Below are positions 12,532 through 21,837 of a stretch of DNA of 35,252 nucleotides, one piece after another (the first letter of the stretch is position 1; every line of letters begins with the position of its first letter). Source of the DNA: Actinomycetes bacterium (lineage in GTDB: Bacteria > Actinomycetota > Actinomycetes > Nanopelagicales > Nanopelagicaceae); assembly GCA_025354785.1 (NCBI GenBank), contig JANXME010000127.1, forward strand, positions 1-35,252, read 5' to 3'. The notes beneath the pieces were generated by a model that had not been told where the DNA came from, searched no databases, and worked only from the letters and a program-made list of their open reading frames with translations. The position numbers and the translations under genes were made by a program.

Positions 12532-15387
12532 ATGCCGATAGGTAATCCTACCGTTACGGGTGCGCAGCTACTGAATGCAGTTAAGCCTAGCCCTATAAGG
12601 GTTCAAACTACTCCTATTATTTTTCGCTCGTTTTTCATGACTCAGCATCCTTGGTCACGTCAGTACGGAGTGTTTGTCGAAAATGAACAAAGAAGAGGCG
12701 CTTTTTGGTGTTTCGGTGATATTACTTGGAAAGGTAAAACCAATCTTTGTTATAGCGCTGAAGGGATTATCGGGCAGTATTATGGGTATGCTCATGCGAA
12801 TGTTGTAAGAAGAGCGGCGGGGAGCGGCGGGAACCCTGGGTCTATTGGTGGGTGGGTTGGAACATCTGCGACAAACAATTCTCAAAATTGGGGCGGTGGG
12901 GCATCGATATCTATCTCAGGTAAAGAAAGCGCAGTGTTTACTTTTACGGGTGACGCGTGCGGTATTATAGGGGCTTACTACCGATCTGATGCTGGGGGTT
13001 ATGCAATTATTGGTATTGATGGAGACTACACAAAAGCTAACGGGCCAGAGGTCAGAACAATCACACAGTCCGATATTAATTCTGGGAAATTTGCTACAAA
13101 TATTACTCTTAATAATGGAAATACTACACCGGCATTAGGTTGTAAGTACGTTGATTTCAGACGAGCCTTTCTCTATGGAGAGGATTTAGGACTTTGGGAG
13201 GATACCGCATATTCTAATACGTCTCATACTTGCGAAATCCTTACCACAGGGACCAATAACGCAAAAGACACAAGCGGCTCAAATCTTGGGTTTAGTGCCT
13301 TTTTTGCATCTTCTTCTACGCAAGGAACCGTATTGGCTCAATTAGGGACAAACGGGGCCTCTGCGTATCCAACCAGTAGTTTTAACACTTCAAATCCATA
13401 CGTATTGGCTTGGCGCCCTATTGCACAGCCAAGAGTTATTTCTAACGCACAAACAAAACCAATCGTTGGTGCATCTCCTTTTGTTGAAGATTCTGTATAC
13501 GAAATGAAGAGTGCCGCGGGTGGAACATACAGATTTAATCGCCAAACGCACGCCGACGGGTCAAGTACAGGACCAATGGAATGCTCACACGTTCCAACCT
13601 ATGTTGCGGTTGCCTCGGGGGGCGCAGCCGGGGTTGATAACTTATCAGGACAAGCTCATTTAAAATTAAGAGCAACTGATGGGCTTGGCTTTACTGCAAA
13701 CGATTATATTTGGATTGAGTCAAACATTCCAATGCTTCGAAAAATCAGTAGTATCGCAACTGACGACCTTACTCTCTTAACGAATCTAACCTCATCACTT
13801 AACCTAAACGTCGCAGCGGAAAAAGTTTATCGCTGTGAAACGGTGGTAAGTGGTGCGGTAACTGCTTCAGCAAGTGTCACGCTTGCATCAGCGACGCATC
13901 AAATAGCTATCGGGGATGTTCTTACGTTTGTCTTGGATGCAAATATTCCTGTAACGGCAACGTGTAAAACAATATCTGGTACTGCCTTGGTTCTTGATAG
14001 GGCTGTAACAATTGCTGATACAGCGGGTGTTCTTCGTCTTTCAATGAAAGATTATGAAACGTACTGGTTAGCAGATAATAATATTCCGCTTTATTTAAGT
14101 GCTGGGTGTTTTTGGACTCCAACAGATAAACTCTCCTTAAGACGGGTTTATATGTCTTCTTATACTGATGATTCCACAACAGCTAATGGAGCAGCTGCAA
14201 GGGGAGCAACAACAATAACAGTTGTAAGTGACGCAAATATAATTGCCGGGAACCTTGTAAGTATTGATGCTAACGGAACACAAATTAGAAGAGTTGTATC
14301 TAAGGCAGCTAACGTATTGACCCTTGATAAAGCGCTTGATTCCTACACTCATACAGGATTAAAAGTGTCTTCTGCTATGCTTAGACGGGAAGACGTTATT
14401 ACATGGAACTCTACAAATTCATGGCAAATGAAGGTTCAATGGCTCGAAAAAGAGTACAGAGACGGCGATTTATTTAGAGCAATGTATGATGTCATGCATA
14501 CGCAAGGATACGAAGCAGCGCGCGTTACTCCTCCGACCTATACAATTACAAATGCAACTAATGTAAATCCTATTGTTGTTACAACCGCGGCAGCTCATGG
14601 AATGGCCACAGGGGATGGAGCAAAGATAACTAACGTTAATGGTAATACAGCCGCAAATGGCAACTGGGTTGCTACGGTTTTATCAGCAACAACCTTCTCG
14701 ATTCCGGTAGCAGGAAACGGCGCCTATACATCCGGCGGAACGCTAACCAAGGGTAGCGCAATTACAGACGCAACGAACGCGACACCAATTTCTATTACTT
14801 CTCCTAATCACCAATTTGTAACAGGGGATAGATGCCGTATAGCGGGTGTTGGTGGAAACACTAATGCAAATGCAGACTGGAGAATAACCTATATTAATGC
14901 AAACACTTTTACACTAGATGGATCCGTAGGTAACGGCGCGTATACCTCTGGGGGTACCGCGTGTGAGGTTGCTATTTATTTTGGGACTATTTTTAATTGC
15001 AATGCGGTTTTAGGCCCTGGAATCGCTCCAGTAGTAGATTTTAATTACGATTCTGTAAAACCATACAACATTGGGGGGGTTTCTCAGGTTGATACTAATG
15101 GAGCAAACATAAATTCTTTTTATTCAACAGATCATCCTTTGGTTTATTCATGTTGGATGGAAGATATCGACGAGGTTACGGGCACAGGAGGCCAGACATG
15201 CAAGACGTTTCAACAAGGACGAGCCACGGGTGATTATAAGGTCTACTTCATGGCCGGAAGTAACCAAGGGGCTAATGCCACGCTAACGCTTGGATATAAT
15301 TCTATACGTAAAGGATGTTACAGAAAGCAAATTAGAAGAATTCCCACATTCGCAAACAACGTAGCGAGACAATTTATACCTGGGTAA
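12532..15387 (+). CDS. Large modular fibre-like structural protein
   Basis: 951 residues with AGGATAAGA before the ATG. The N-terminal ~340 residues form a mixed domain (HPWSRQYGVFVENEQRRGAFW) without a family I recognise. Three related ~50-residue beta modules follow (starting near residues 370, 440 and 555; pattern LxxATxxxxxGDxLxxxxNxxxxxVxxI...LTLxxAL). Two adjacent ~70-residue repeats come at 672-743 and 744-812 (I-T-x-A-T-N-x-x-P-I ... GNGAYTSGGT), a module common in phage fibres and adhesins. It lies between head and tail-adaptor genes, so it may be a head fibre or a receptor-binding tail fibre. Choosing between these needs structural data. Confidence 0.7.
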   Translation: MPIGNPTVTGAQLLNAVKPSPIRVQTTPIIFRSFFMTQHPWSRQYGVFVENEQRRGAFWCFGDITWKGKTNLCYSAEGIIGQYYGYAHANVVRRAAGSGGNPGSIGGWVGTSATNNSQNWGGGASISISGKESAVFTFTGDACGIIGAYYRSDAGGYAIIGIDGDYTKANGPEVRTITQSDINSGKFATNITLNNGNTTPALGCKYVDFRRAFLYGEDLGLWEDTAYSNTSHTCEILTTGTNNAKDTSGSNLGFSAFFASSSTQGTVLAQLGTNGASAYPTSSFNTSNPYVLAWRPIAQPRVISNAQTKPIVGASPFVEDSVYEMKSAAGGTYRFNRQTHADGSSTGPMECSHVPTYVAVASGGAAGVDNLSGQAHLKLRATDGLGFTANDYIWIESNIPMLRKISSIATDDLTLLTNLTSSLNLNVAAEKVYRCETVVSGAVTASASVTLASATHQIAIGDVLTFVLDANIPVTATCKTISGTALVLDRAVTIADTAGVLRLSMKDYETYWLADNNIPLYLSAGCFWTPTDKLSLRRVYMSSYTDDSTTANGAAARGATTITVVSDANIIAGNLVSIDANGTQIRRVVSKAANVLTLDKALDSYTHTGLKVSSAMLRREDVITWNSTNSWQMKVQWLEKEYRDGDLFRAMYDVMHTQGYEAARVTPPTYTITNATNVNPIVVTTAAAHGMATGDGAKITNVNGNTAANGNWVATVLSATTFSIPVAGNGAYTSGGTLTKGSAITDATNATPISITSPNHQFVTGDRCRIAGVGGNTNANADWRITYINANTFTLDGSVGNGAYTSGGTACEVAIYFGTIFNCNAVLGPGIAPVVDFNYDSVKPYNIGGVSQVDTNGANINSFYSTDHPLVYSCWMEDIDEVTGTGGQTCKTFQQGRATGDYKVYFMAGSNQGANATLTLGYNSIRKGCYRKQIRRIPTFANNVARQFIPG

Positions 15388-15410
15388 GACTATAAAAATA
15401 ATGTATTGAA

Positions 15411-16151
15411 ATGCCAAATATCACAGATTTAGCTTCATGGTTTACCTCTCAACAGGCGCAATTACTTTGTGATCCTAATGGTGGATGGGCGCCAGCTAAT
15501 CAATTAGATAATGGCGTTCCATGGACGTACCCTTCAGTGGCTCCAGTTGGAGGTCCTAGTGTAGCGGTCGCAGCTCAAATAGGCTCAATTACGGTAGCAA
15601 GTGACCCGACTAATTATTATTCGGTGGGCGATAGAGTGCGTCTTAAGCAAGGGGCTGGGTACCTGTATTTTTACATACTCGCTGTAACTACAACGGCTTT
15701 ATTCATTACTGGTGGGTCGGACTATGTGCTAGTAAACGCGCCTATTACTAGTTACGAAATTTCTAAATCTAGTAGTCCTGTTGGATTCCCTACCGGATTT
15801 AATTACGCACCTATTATTTCAGGGTTTGCGGTTAATCCTACGCAAGCATCGTATCGATTTACCCTTACGGGGCATAAGTGTGAAGTCGCATGGCGTCAAG
15901 GGGTAGCGGGTACAAGTAATGCGACTGATTTTTCAATCAGTGCACCAATACCAGCACTTACCGCAACCAATATGTATTGGGGGAATTGTTGTTGGGGAGC
16001 AACTGATAATGGGGGAGTTTTAACATCACCTTCTTCTTGCTCTATTCAGAATGGGACGTCTACTATTAATTTATTTAAAGATTTAGCTGGGGGTCTTTGG
16101 ACTAATGCCAACGATAAGCGAGCAGACGGAAGTATTATTTACGAGGTTTAA
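15411..16151 (+). CDS. Fibre-associated or minor tail protein
   Basis: 246 residues, beta-rich, Ser/Thr/Gly-rich. It contains a module related to the upstream fibre (AQIGSITVASDPTNYYSVGDRVRLKQGAGYLYFYI) and a C-terminal segment with conserved aromatic and Cys residues (NMYWGNCCWGATDNGG). No family name is certain. Its ATG is 24 bases after the large fibre protein, and its stop is directly followed by the adaptor gene ATG. It is probably a second subunit of the same appendage. A receptor-binding role is inference. Confidence 0.6.
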   Translation: MPNITDLASWFTSQQAQLLCDPNGGWAPANQLDNGVPWTYPSVAPVGGPSVAVAAQIGSITVASDPTNYYSVGDRVRLKQGAGYLYFYILAVTTTALFITGGSDYVLVNAPITSYEISKSSSPVGFPTGFNYAPIISGFAVNPTQASYRFTLTGHKCEVAWRQGVAGTSNATDFSISAPIPALTATNMYWGNCCWGATDNGGVLTSPSSCSIQNGTSTINLFKDLAGGLWTNANDKRADGSIIYEV

Positions 16152-17378
16152 ATGAGTCTTTTAACAATTGCCCAAACATGCGCTAAGAGATTACAGATAA
16201 CATCTCCAAGTGCTGTTATCGGTAATACTGATAACAATATGGTGTTGCTTTTAGCAATGATTGAAGATGGGGTGCAAAACATTAGAAATGAATTTCTATG
16301 GCCAGAACTTCAGAGAGAATGGTTATTCTATACAATTCCTGGCGTAGATGCGTATCCATTGCCTGGAGATTTTAATAATGCACTCGTAGAATCTGTTTGG
16401 AATCGTACGCAAAAATGGCCGCTTTTAGGCCCTGTTGACGCAAGCTCTTGGCAAACTTATAAGTCAGGATTAGTTCCGACACTTCCAAGACAAAGGTACC
16501 GAATTAAAGGATTTAGTAATAATCAGTTTTTTATCGATCCAACTCCTACTGTTTCTGAACTTTGCGTACAAGAATATATTTCACGTAATGTGATTAGACC
16601 TAAAAAGTGGGTAGCAAATACAGCATATTTATTTAACGACTATGTTTTTTCGAATGGTTTATTCTTAAAATGCTTGACTAACGGAACTAGTAGCGTTCTT
16701 CAATATCCTGAATTTGGAAGAGACGGCACTGTTTTTTGGACAAGTATACCGGGATATGCTGTTGCGGCTAGCTATAACGTTGGTCAATACATTTATGCAT
16801 CTCCTAATGCGTATAAGTGTACAGTTGCTGGGGTATGTGGAGCTGCTCCAACTCACACGAGCGGATCTGCTACTTCAGGCACGTGTACCTTTTTATATGT
16901 AGGAACACCCTCGGCTTGGGTTGCGGGAACTACGTATGCTACAGGAGCATTGACCATTGCAAACCCTACGCCAGATTGCTACCTGTGCGCAGTACCAGGA
17001 GTTTCTGGACAATCGAGTCCTAAATTTAGATCTGTCGTTTTCCTTGGGGCAGGGATAGGAGTCCCGACTTTACCGACGTTTGACACCATTACAGATAGTA
17101 CAACGAATTGGTTGCTTCAATATCAAGCGTTTGAATCATTCACAGCTGATACGGACGAAGTGGTTTTAGATAATCAAATGATTATCGATGAAGCGGTATG
17201 GAAATTCTTACAGATTCGAGGGTTTGATTATGCTGAATTAATGAAATCTGCGCAGGAACAAAAAGATATTCTTAAAACCAATCTTTCAGGTACTGGAGTG
17301 GTAAGTGTTAGCGGTCAAGGGGGCGTTCCACCATGCATAGGGCAGTGGAGTTACCCAATAGGTAATTTTGGAATATAA
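16152..17378 (+). CDS. Head-to-tail adaptor (P22 gp4-like) with inserted carbohydrate-binding-like repeats
   Basis: 408 residues. The N-terminal ~150 residues match the tail adaptor family: DNNMVLLLAMIEDGVQNIRNEFLWPELQRE, then AYPLPGDFNNALVESVWNRT and WPLLGPVDASSWQ. The C-terminal portion (from about 318) resumes the family (FESFTADTDEVVLDNQMIIDEAVWKFLQI). Between them are three ~50-residue repeats of the form W-V-A-x-T-x-Y-x-x-G ... Y/L-K-C (starting near 151, 200 and 255), resembling carbohydrate-binding CBM5/12-like modules seen in phage structural proteins. The adaptor forms a ring beneath the portal. The inserted modules would project outward and could bind sugars on the cell surface, which is inference. 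Confidence 0.8.
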   Translation: MSLLTIAQTCAKRLQITSPSAVIGNTDNNMVLLLAMIEDGVQNIRNEFLWPELQREWLFYTIPGVDAYPLPGDFNNALVESVWNRTQKWPLLGPVDASSWQTYKSGLVPTLPRQRYRIKGFSNNQFFIDPTPTVSELCVQEYISRNVIRPKKWVANTAYLFNDYVFSNGLFLKCLTNGTSSVLQYPEFGRDGTVFWTSIPGYAVAASYNVGQYIYASPNAYKCTVAGVCGAAPTHTSGSATSGTCTFLYVGTPSAWVAGTTYATGALTIANPTPDCYLCAVPGVSGQSSPKFRSVVFLGAGIGVPTLPTFDTITDSTTNWLLQYQAFESFTADTDEVVLDNQMIIDEAVWKFLQIRGFDYAELMKSAQEQKDILKTNLSGTGVVSVSGQGGVPPCIGQWSYPIGNFGI

Positions 17379-17381
17379 AAT

Positions 17382-18551
17382 ATGGGAAATTTTAATCCGG
17401 CTTTTCATGCTAATTATAAATATTTAACACCAGAACAAAAACAGTTTGCTATTCAGCAGTACTTAGCTAGCCAACAGCAGTTGCAAGAAGATCCTTCACT
17501 TCAGCTACAGCAACAACAGCAACAACCACCACAGCAGCCCCCGGCTGGAGGGGTAGCAAGTATTGCAGGCCAGGTCGGTGGAAAGTATTTGGCTAATAGC
17601 TTAATGGATGGCGGCGGGGAAGCAGCGGCGAGCGCGAGTGAAACTCCAATGACATTGGAAGGGATGCAATCTCTTTCTAATGGCGGCAACGGTTTAATGA
17701 GTATGGGCGGGGCTGATAGTGGTGTTGGGGCAGTGTCTGGAACACCCGGTGCTGCAACAATGACGGTTAACGGTCCTATGAGCTTGGCCGGATTTGGCAC
17801 AGCGGGGAATGTTTACTTACCAGCAATCGGAGCTCTTGGCGCATATAATCTTATTCAACATCAAGGTGATGCCCCAAGAGGTGATTATGCAAGGGGCATA
17901 GGGCAAGGCGCTTTGAGTGGCGCTGCGATTGGGTCATATTTTGGTCCTTGGGGCGCTCTTATAGGTGGCGGCGTTGGGGGCCTTGCGGGCGGCATTGGAG
18001 CTCTGACAGGGTCAGGAAAAGACAAAGCCCAAATGAATAGAGACAGATTAAGAAAAGCTCTTCAAGCAACGGGCATTGCCGATGATAAGTACATGATTAA
18101 TGGGGTTGATATTGGCGCAGATGGTGGATCTATGGATCTTAAAAATCTAGGCACCAATATTGATGGTAAAAATCAACGTCATTCCTATGACGTTGATTTT
18201 TCTAATCCACTTTCTGGCGGAACTGTGTCAGCGGTTAATCCGCTAACAATGGCATTGTTAGGAAACGGCGCAAAGCAAAAGCAAATTGATGATCTTAATG
18301 GGATGCTTACTAATTCGGTAATGAATGGAGCAACTGATCAAGCAACGATTAATAAAAATATTCAAGCACTTTACGCAAAGATTCCAGGATTAAATACTCC
18401 TGGACTACCAACGGGCCCCGTACCATCTTTAAATGCACCGGGGGTTACTTTAGGGGTGCTAGGGGGAGCTAGTCTCCCAGCTCGTTCTCAAACTTTGTCG
18501 CCCGGAATTTCAAAAACAGGGCAGCGTATATCTTATCAAGGACATAAGTAA
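17382..18551 (+). CDS. Gln/Gly-rich putative ejection (internal virion) protein
   Basis: 389 residues. It starts with a helical segment, then a Gln-rich and Pro-rich linker (residues 36-57), then Gly/Met/Ser-rich sequence. A hydrophobic glycine-zipper stretch at about 165-208 (GALSGAAIGSYFGPWGALIGG) could insert into membranes. The C-terminal half is polar. It is translationally adjacent to both neighbours (its stop overlaps the next ATG). Podoviruses eject such proteins to build a DNA conduit across the envelope; the glycine zipper and location support that role. No homologue is named with certainty. Confidence 0.6.
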   Translation: MGNFNPAFHANYKYLTPEQKQFAIQQYLASQQQLQEDPSLQLQQQQQQPPQQPPAGGVASIAGQVGGKYLANSLMDGGGEAAASASETPMTLEGMQSLSNGGNGLMSMGGADSGVGAVSGTPGAATMTVNGPMSLAGFGTAGNVYLPAIGALGAYNLIQHQGDAPRGDYARGIGQGALSGAAIGSYFGPWGALIGGGVGGLAGGIGALTGSGKDKAQMNRDRLRKALQATGIADDKYMINGVDIGADGGSMDLKNLGTNIDGKNQRHSYDVDFSNPLSGGTVSAVNPLTMALLGNGAKQKQIDDLNGMLTNSVMNGATDQATINKNIQALYAKIPGLNTPGLPTGPVPSLNAPGVTLGVLGGASLPARSQTLSPGISKTGQRISYQGHK

Positions 18552-20092
18552 TGCCATATAATATTGTCCCCGACCGCGTAAAAAGTTTAGAGCAGGTACA
18601 TACAAGTATCATTCCTCCTCCGGTCTTGGGGTGGAATACAAAGGATCCATTAGTCAATATGGATTCTAAATATGCGGTAGATACACTCAATTATTTCTCT
18701 TCTGGGGGTAGTGTAGAGCTTAGAAAAGGCTATACGGTTTATGCTCGATTAATAGATGGCGGAACTCCTCAGTTATCTTTGTTTTGCCTTAATTTACAAA
18801 ACGGAACTACGAAAATACTTTGCTGCTCGGTCACTGGCAGGACTTACGATATTACTGCTGGTGGCGTAGGTGGTACTGATTTATCTAATGGATCAACGCG
18901 TAACGTATATAGCGGCATTGGCACGTATATTAATTATAAAAATAGAATTTATATTAAGGATTGCAACGCGGTCAATAATGTTTGGTACTGGGACGGCGCA
19001 GCTGCATCTCTTCTTCCCGCTGCATTCGTAGGCCCAGGGGGGGACGATAAGTTATTAGTGAATCCACAGACCTATAAAAATAGAATGTATTTTTGCGGGA
19101 CCGACCTTAGCTGTTGGTTTAGCGATGTCGATGCGGTTACCGGCGCTCTTCACCAATATGATTTTCAATCAGTTTTTAAATTAGGTGGAAAACTTCTTTT
19201 CGTAGGTGGAACGACAAGAGTAGGTCAAATAAATCAACAATATTTTGTCGCAATTTCTAGCCTAGGCGAAATACTTTTATACCAAGGAGATTCACCTCTT
19301 TCGGCTACATGGTCATTGATAGGTACGTTTAACATGCCCACTCCAGTAGGGTATCGGTCTTTTTTTTATTGGGGTAAGGACTTAGTAATTATCACGTATC
19401 AAGGATTAATACTGTTATCAGATGTTCTTGCCGGTGGGGATATAGTATTTTTAAGTGATAAAATAAACGATCAATTCGTTGCCGCATTCGCGCCGATTGT
19501 TCCATTTAGTTCAGATGCTTTATTAATTATGGGCATCTTTGCGCCATTACAAAACATGATAATTATTACCATGGGGGCAATTGGTGAAACGTCTACGTTC
19601 GTGCATTTTGTTATGAGCACGATTACCCGTGGATGGTGGAAGTTTTCTGGTATAGACGGATATCATTTTGCAAATACGCCGACCGCTACTTTATGTTGTG
19701 GGCAGTTTGGAAGTGCTTATACATGTTTTAATGGGTATACAGATTTTTTGAATAATGTAAGTACCATAAGAAAGGTACTACTGCGCCCTGCCTATAACTA
19801 CATGGAGAGCCCGACTGCGGTAAAGCTCCTTACGGAAGCTCAAATATTTATGTACGAGTCTAACGGCTTAGACATAACGGTGGACGCTGATGTAGACTAT
19901 GCTAATAAGGTGGCTATTTCACAGAACATCGATACGAGTAAAGGAAATGCGTACCAATTCTATAATAATCGTGTTGGATTAACGGGGATAGGTTATGCGG
20001 CTTCAATTAGGTTCGATGGAACGGTAACAACAAAACAAAGAAGTATCCAAGCAATTAAAGTGTTCTGGAAAGAAGGTACGGAAAGAGGATAA
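18551..20092 (+). CDS. Tail hub/stabilisation protein (P22 gp10-like, beta-propeller)
   Basis: 513 residues. The N-terminal signature IIPPPVLGWNTKDPLVNMDSKYAVDTLNYF followed by SVELRKGYTVYA matches the podovirus hub family, in which a G-W-N-x-x-D segment precedes 'P-x-x-A-x-x-L-x-N'. Repeated aromatic-rich strands follow (KILCCSVTGRTYDIT; NVWYWDGAAASLLPA; MYFCGTDLSCWFSDVD), the usual beta-propeller pattern. A C-terminal beta domain ends RFDGTVTTKQRSIQAIKVFW. The protein would plug the tail below the adaptor and anchor the fibres. It overlaps its upstream gene by one base (TAATG). Confidence 0.85.
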   Translation: MPYNIVPDRVKSLEQVHTSIIPPPVLGWNTKDPLVNMDSKYAVDTLNYFSSGGSVELRKGYTVYARLIDGGTPQLSLFCLNLQNGTTKILCCSVTGRTYDITAGGVGGTDLSNGSTRNVYSGIGTYINYKNRIYIKDCNAVNNVWYWDGAAASLLPAAFVGPGGDDKLLVNPQTYKNRMYFCGTDLSCWFSDVDAVTGALHQYDFQSVFKLGGKLLFVGGTTRVGQINQQYFVAISSLGEILLYQGDSPLSATWSLIGTFNMPTPVGYRSFFYWGKDLVIITYQGLILLSDVLAGGDIVFLSDKINDQFVAAFAPIVPFSSDALLIMGIFAPLQNMIIITMGAIGETSTFVHFVMSTITRGWWKFSGIDGYHFANTPTATLCCGQFGSAYTCFNGYTDFLNNVSTIRKVLLRPAYNYMESPTAVKLLTEAQIFMYESNGLDITVDADVDYANKVAISQNIDTSKGNAYQFYNNRVGLTGIGYAASIRFDGTVTTKQRSIQAIKVFWKEGTERG

Positions 20093-20098
20093 ATATTT

Positions 20099-20839
20099 AT
20101 GGTTAATTTTCATTCAAATCAAGCTCAACAAAGAATCCCTATTGCCCAGCGTACACCAGGGGGACCTGGCTTTACGCCTAGACCTCCTGTAATGCCACAA
20201 TCAGGGCATTCAACAGCAGACTTTCAACGTGTGCCTATTGCACAACGTACACCAGGAGGCCCCGCATTTACGCCGAGACCTCCCGCAACTCCTCCAGCTG
20301 CAGGCCCTGGCGCGTCAGCTACTCAACAAGCGCAATCTAATCAACCTATGCCATCAAACCAAGTAAATTACGCTTCAGGGCAACCAAACGGGCAGTCCTT
20401 TGGTCAAGTAATTAATCAAGCGACTGGTCAACCAAATGGCCAAGACGGGCAGTCTTCCGGTCAAAACGGCCAATCCTTTGGTCAAGCGTTTGGCCAAACG
20501 CTTGGCCAAGACGGGCCGTCTGGTCAAGATGGTCAATCATTTAGTGAAAAACCTGGGCAATTTGGTCAACCTGGTCAATCGTTTGGCGGTGGTCAAATGG
20601 GTCGATGGTTTAATAACTACTACAATCAAAATCCTGGCCAATTTGGTATAGATTCACAACGGGCGGGCCAAGGGATGATGCAATATGACCCAACCTCTTC
20701 CCCGCAATATCAATCCCCCTCAAGGTCGCCGTCTTTATATAATAACATGGTGCCTCAATCTGGGTCTTCTACGCCGCAGGGCTTATTATCGCAGCCGCCT
20801 ATGGGGCAGAATATTTTCAATCCAGGGAATTATAAATAA
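20099..20839 (+). CDS. Low-complexity Gly-Gln repeat protein, probably virion-associated
   Basis: 246 residues. Two near-identical 19-residue units (RIPIAQRTPGGPGFTPRPP and RVPIAQRTPGGPAFTPRPP) open the protein at about 12-67. A long stretch of Gly-Gln spaced every 2-6 residues follows, with Phe and Ser between (QSFGQAFGQTLGQDG). It has almost no predicted fold. The next gene overlaps its stop (TAATG). It resembles disordered, liquid-like or adhesive proteins. The phage role is unknown. It lies in the ejection-protein run, so it could be a flexible internal protein. Confidence 0.6.
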   Translation: MVNFHSNQAQQRIPIAQRTPGGPGFTPRPPVMPQSGHSTADFQRVPIAQRTPGGPAFTPRPPATPPAAGPGASATQQAQSNQPMPSNQVNYASGQPNGQSFGQVINQATGQPNGQDGQSSGQNGQSFGQAFGQTLGQDGPSGQDGQSFSEKPGQFGQPGQSFGGGQMGRWFNNYYNQNPGQFGIDSQRAGQGMMQYDPTSSPQYQSPSRSPSLYNNMVPQSGSSTPQGLLSQPPMGQNIFNPGNYK

Positions 20840-21837
20840 TGACAAGCACATCGCATGCGGGGCAAATACGAGTTTCGCCGGGTGTGTATAGACCTGCGAG
20901 CGCTGTTAGCTCTGCTTTATCAGGATCATCAAAAAATAATACTCCAAAAAATAATACTCCAAAGGCGTCTACGACTTCGAAAACCCCCGCGCAAAGCCTT
21001 CCTGGTCTTACTAAGCAGCAAAATGCGAATATTAATCAGAGACAATCCGCTGATAATTCTCTTGGCACTGCTGCTAATGGCCAACTACAAGCGATATCAA
21101 ATAATTTCTCTCAACCATTTGATTATAACTCGCTACCCGCTGCTCCAGTAACAGGGGATTATAACAATTGGGTTTCCAGTCAAATGGGAAACTATAATAA
21201 AGCGTTTGATGATAGAAACACCCCAGTTTTTAAACAACAAGCCGATGACTTTGAGCAGCAAATGGCCAACAGGGGTATTCCTATGGGGTCAGATTTATAC
21301 AATCAACAAAAAGGTTTGATGGTTCAGGGTCAAAATGACGCTAGAGAACAAGCGTATGCTGCTAATCAAGGTCAAGCGGTTCAATCGGCGGAAAGCCTTT
21401 ACAAAGTGGGAACAGACGCAAGAAGCCAAGCGTACACAATGGCTCAAGCGCGAAGGAACCAACCACTAGCTGATTTCAATTCCCTTTATGCCTCGCAATC
21501 GGGTATGGACAATCAGAATCTAAAGTACTCTCAAGGGCTAGACCTACAGAATAATCAAGAAGCTTCTCAAATGGCGATAATGAAAGCCACCCCTCGTAGT
21601 GGTGGGGGTAAAGGCTCTGGCTCTGGTGCCGGTGGATACGGTGGTACAGGGCTTAGTTATCAAGATTATTTAAACACTCAAAATCAATCAAAATTGCAGC
21701 TCCAGCAGGGGTTAAATGCGCTTAATCCTCAACCACAGGCTCCAAGTTATGGGGCGCAATTAGGGGGAAGTCTGTTATCTTCGGTCGGGCAAGGTCTTGG
21801 AAAAGCAGCTGGAACATATTTATGGAGTCAAATATGA
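20839..21837 (+). CDS. Gln-rich putative ejection protein
   Basis: 332 residues. An N-terminal Ser/Thr/Asn linker with a duplicated NNTPKNNTPK leads into a long Gln/Ala/Asn-rich helical region (DFEQQMANRGIPMGSDLYNQ; NDAREQAYAANQGQAVQSAE), then a Gly-rich hinge (GSGAGGYGGTG) and a short C-terminal hydrophobic segment. I know the FEQQMANRGIPMGSxxYN-like motif from phage virion proteins upstream of transglycosylases. Four-base ATGA overlap with the next gene. It is probably packaged in the head. Confidence 0.6.
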   Translation: MTSTSHAGQIRVSPGVYRPASAVSSALSGSSKNNTPKNNTPKASTTSKTPAQSLPGLTKQQNANINQRQSADNSLGTAANGQLQAISNNFSQPFDYNSLPAAPVTGDYNNWVSSQMGNYNKAFDDRNTPVFKQQADDFEQQMANRGIPMGSDLYNQQKGLMVQGQNDAREQAYAANQGQAVQSAESLYKVGTDARSQAYTMAQARRNQPLADFNSLYASQSGMDNQNLKYSQGLDLQNNQEASQMAIMKATPRSGGGKGSGSGAGGYGGTGLSYQDYLNTQNQSKLQLQQGLNALNPQPQAPSYGAQLGGSLLSSVGQGLGKAAGTYLWSQI

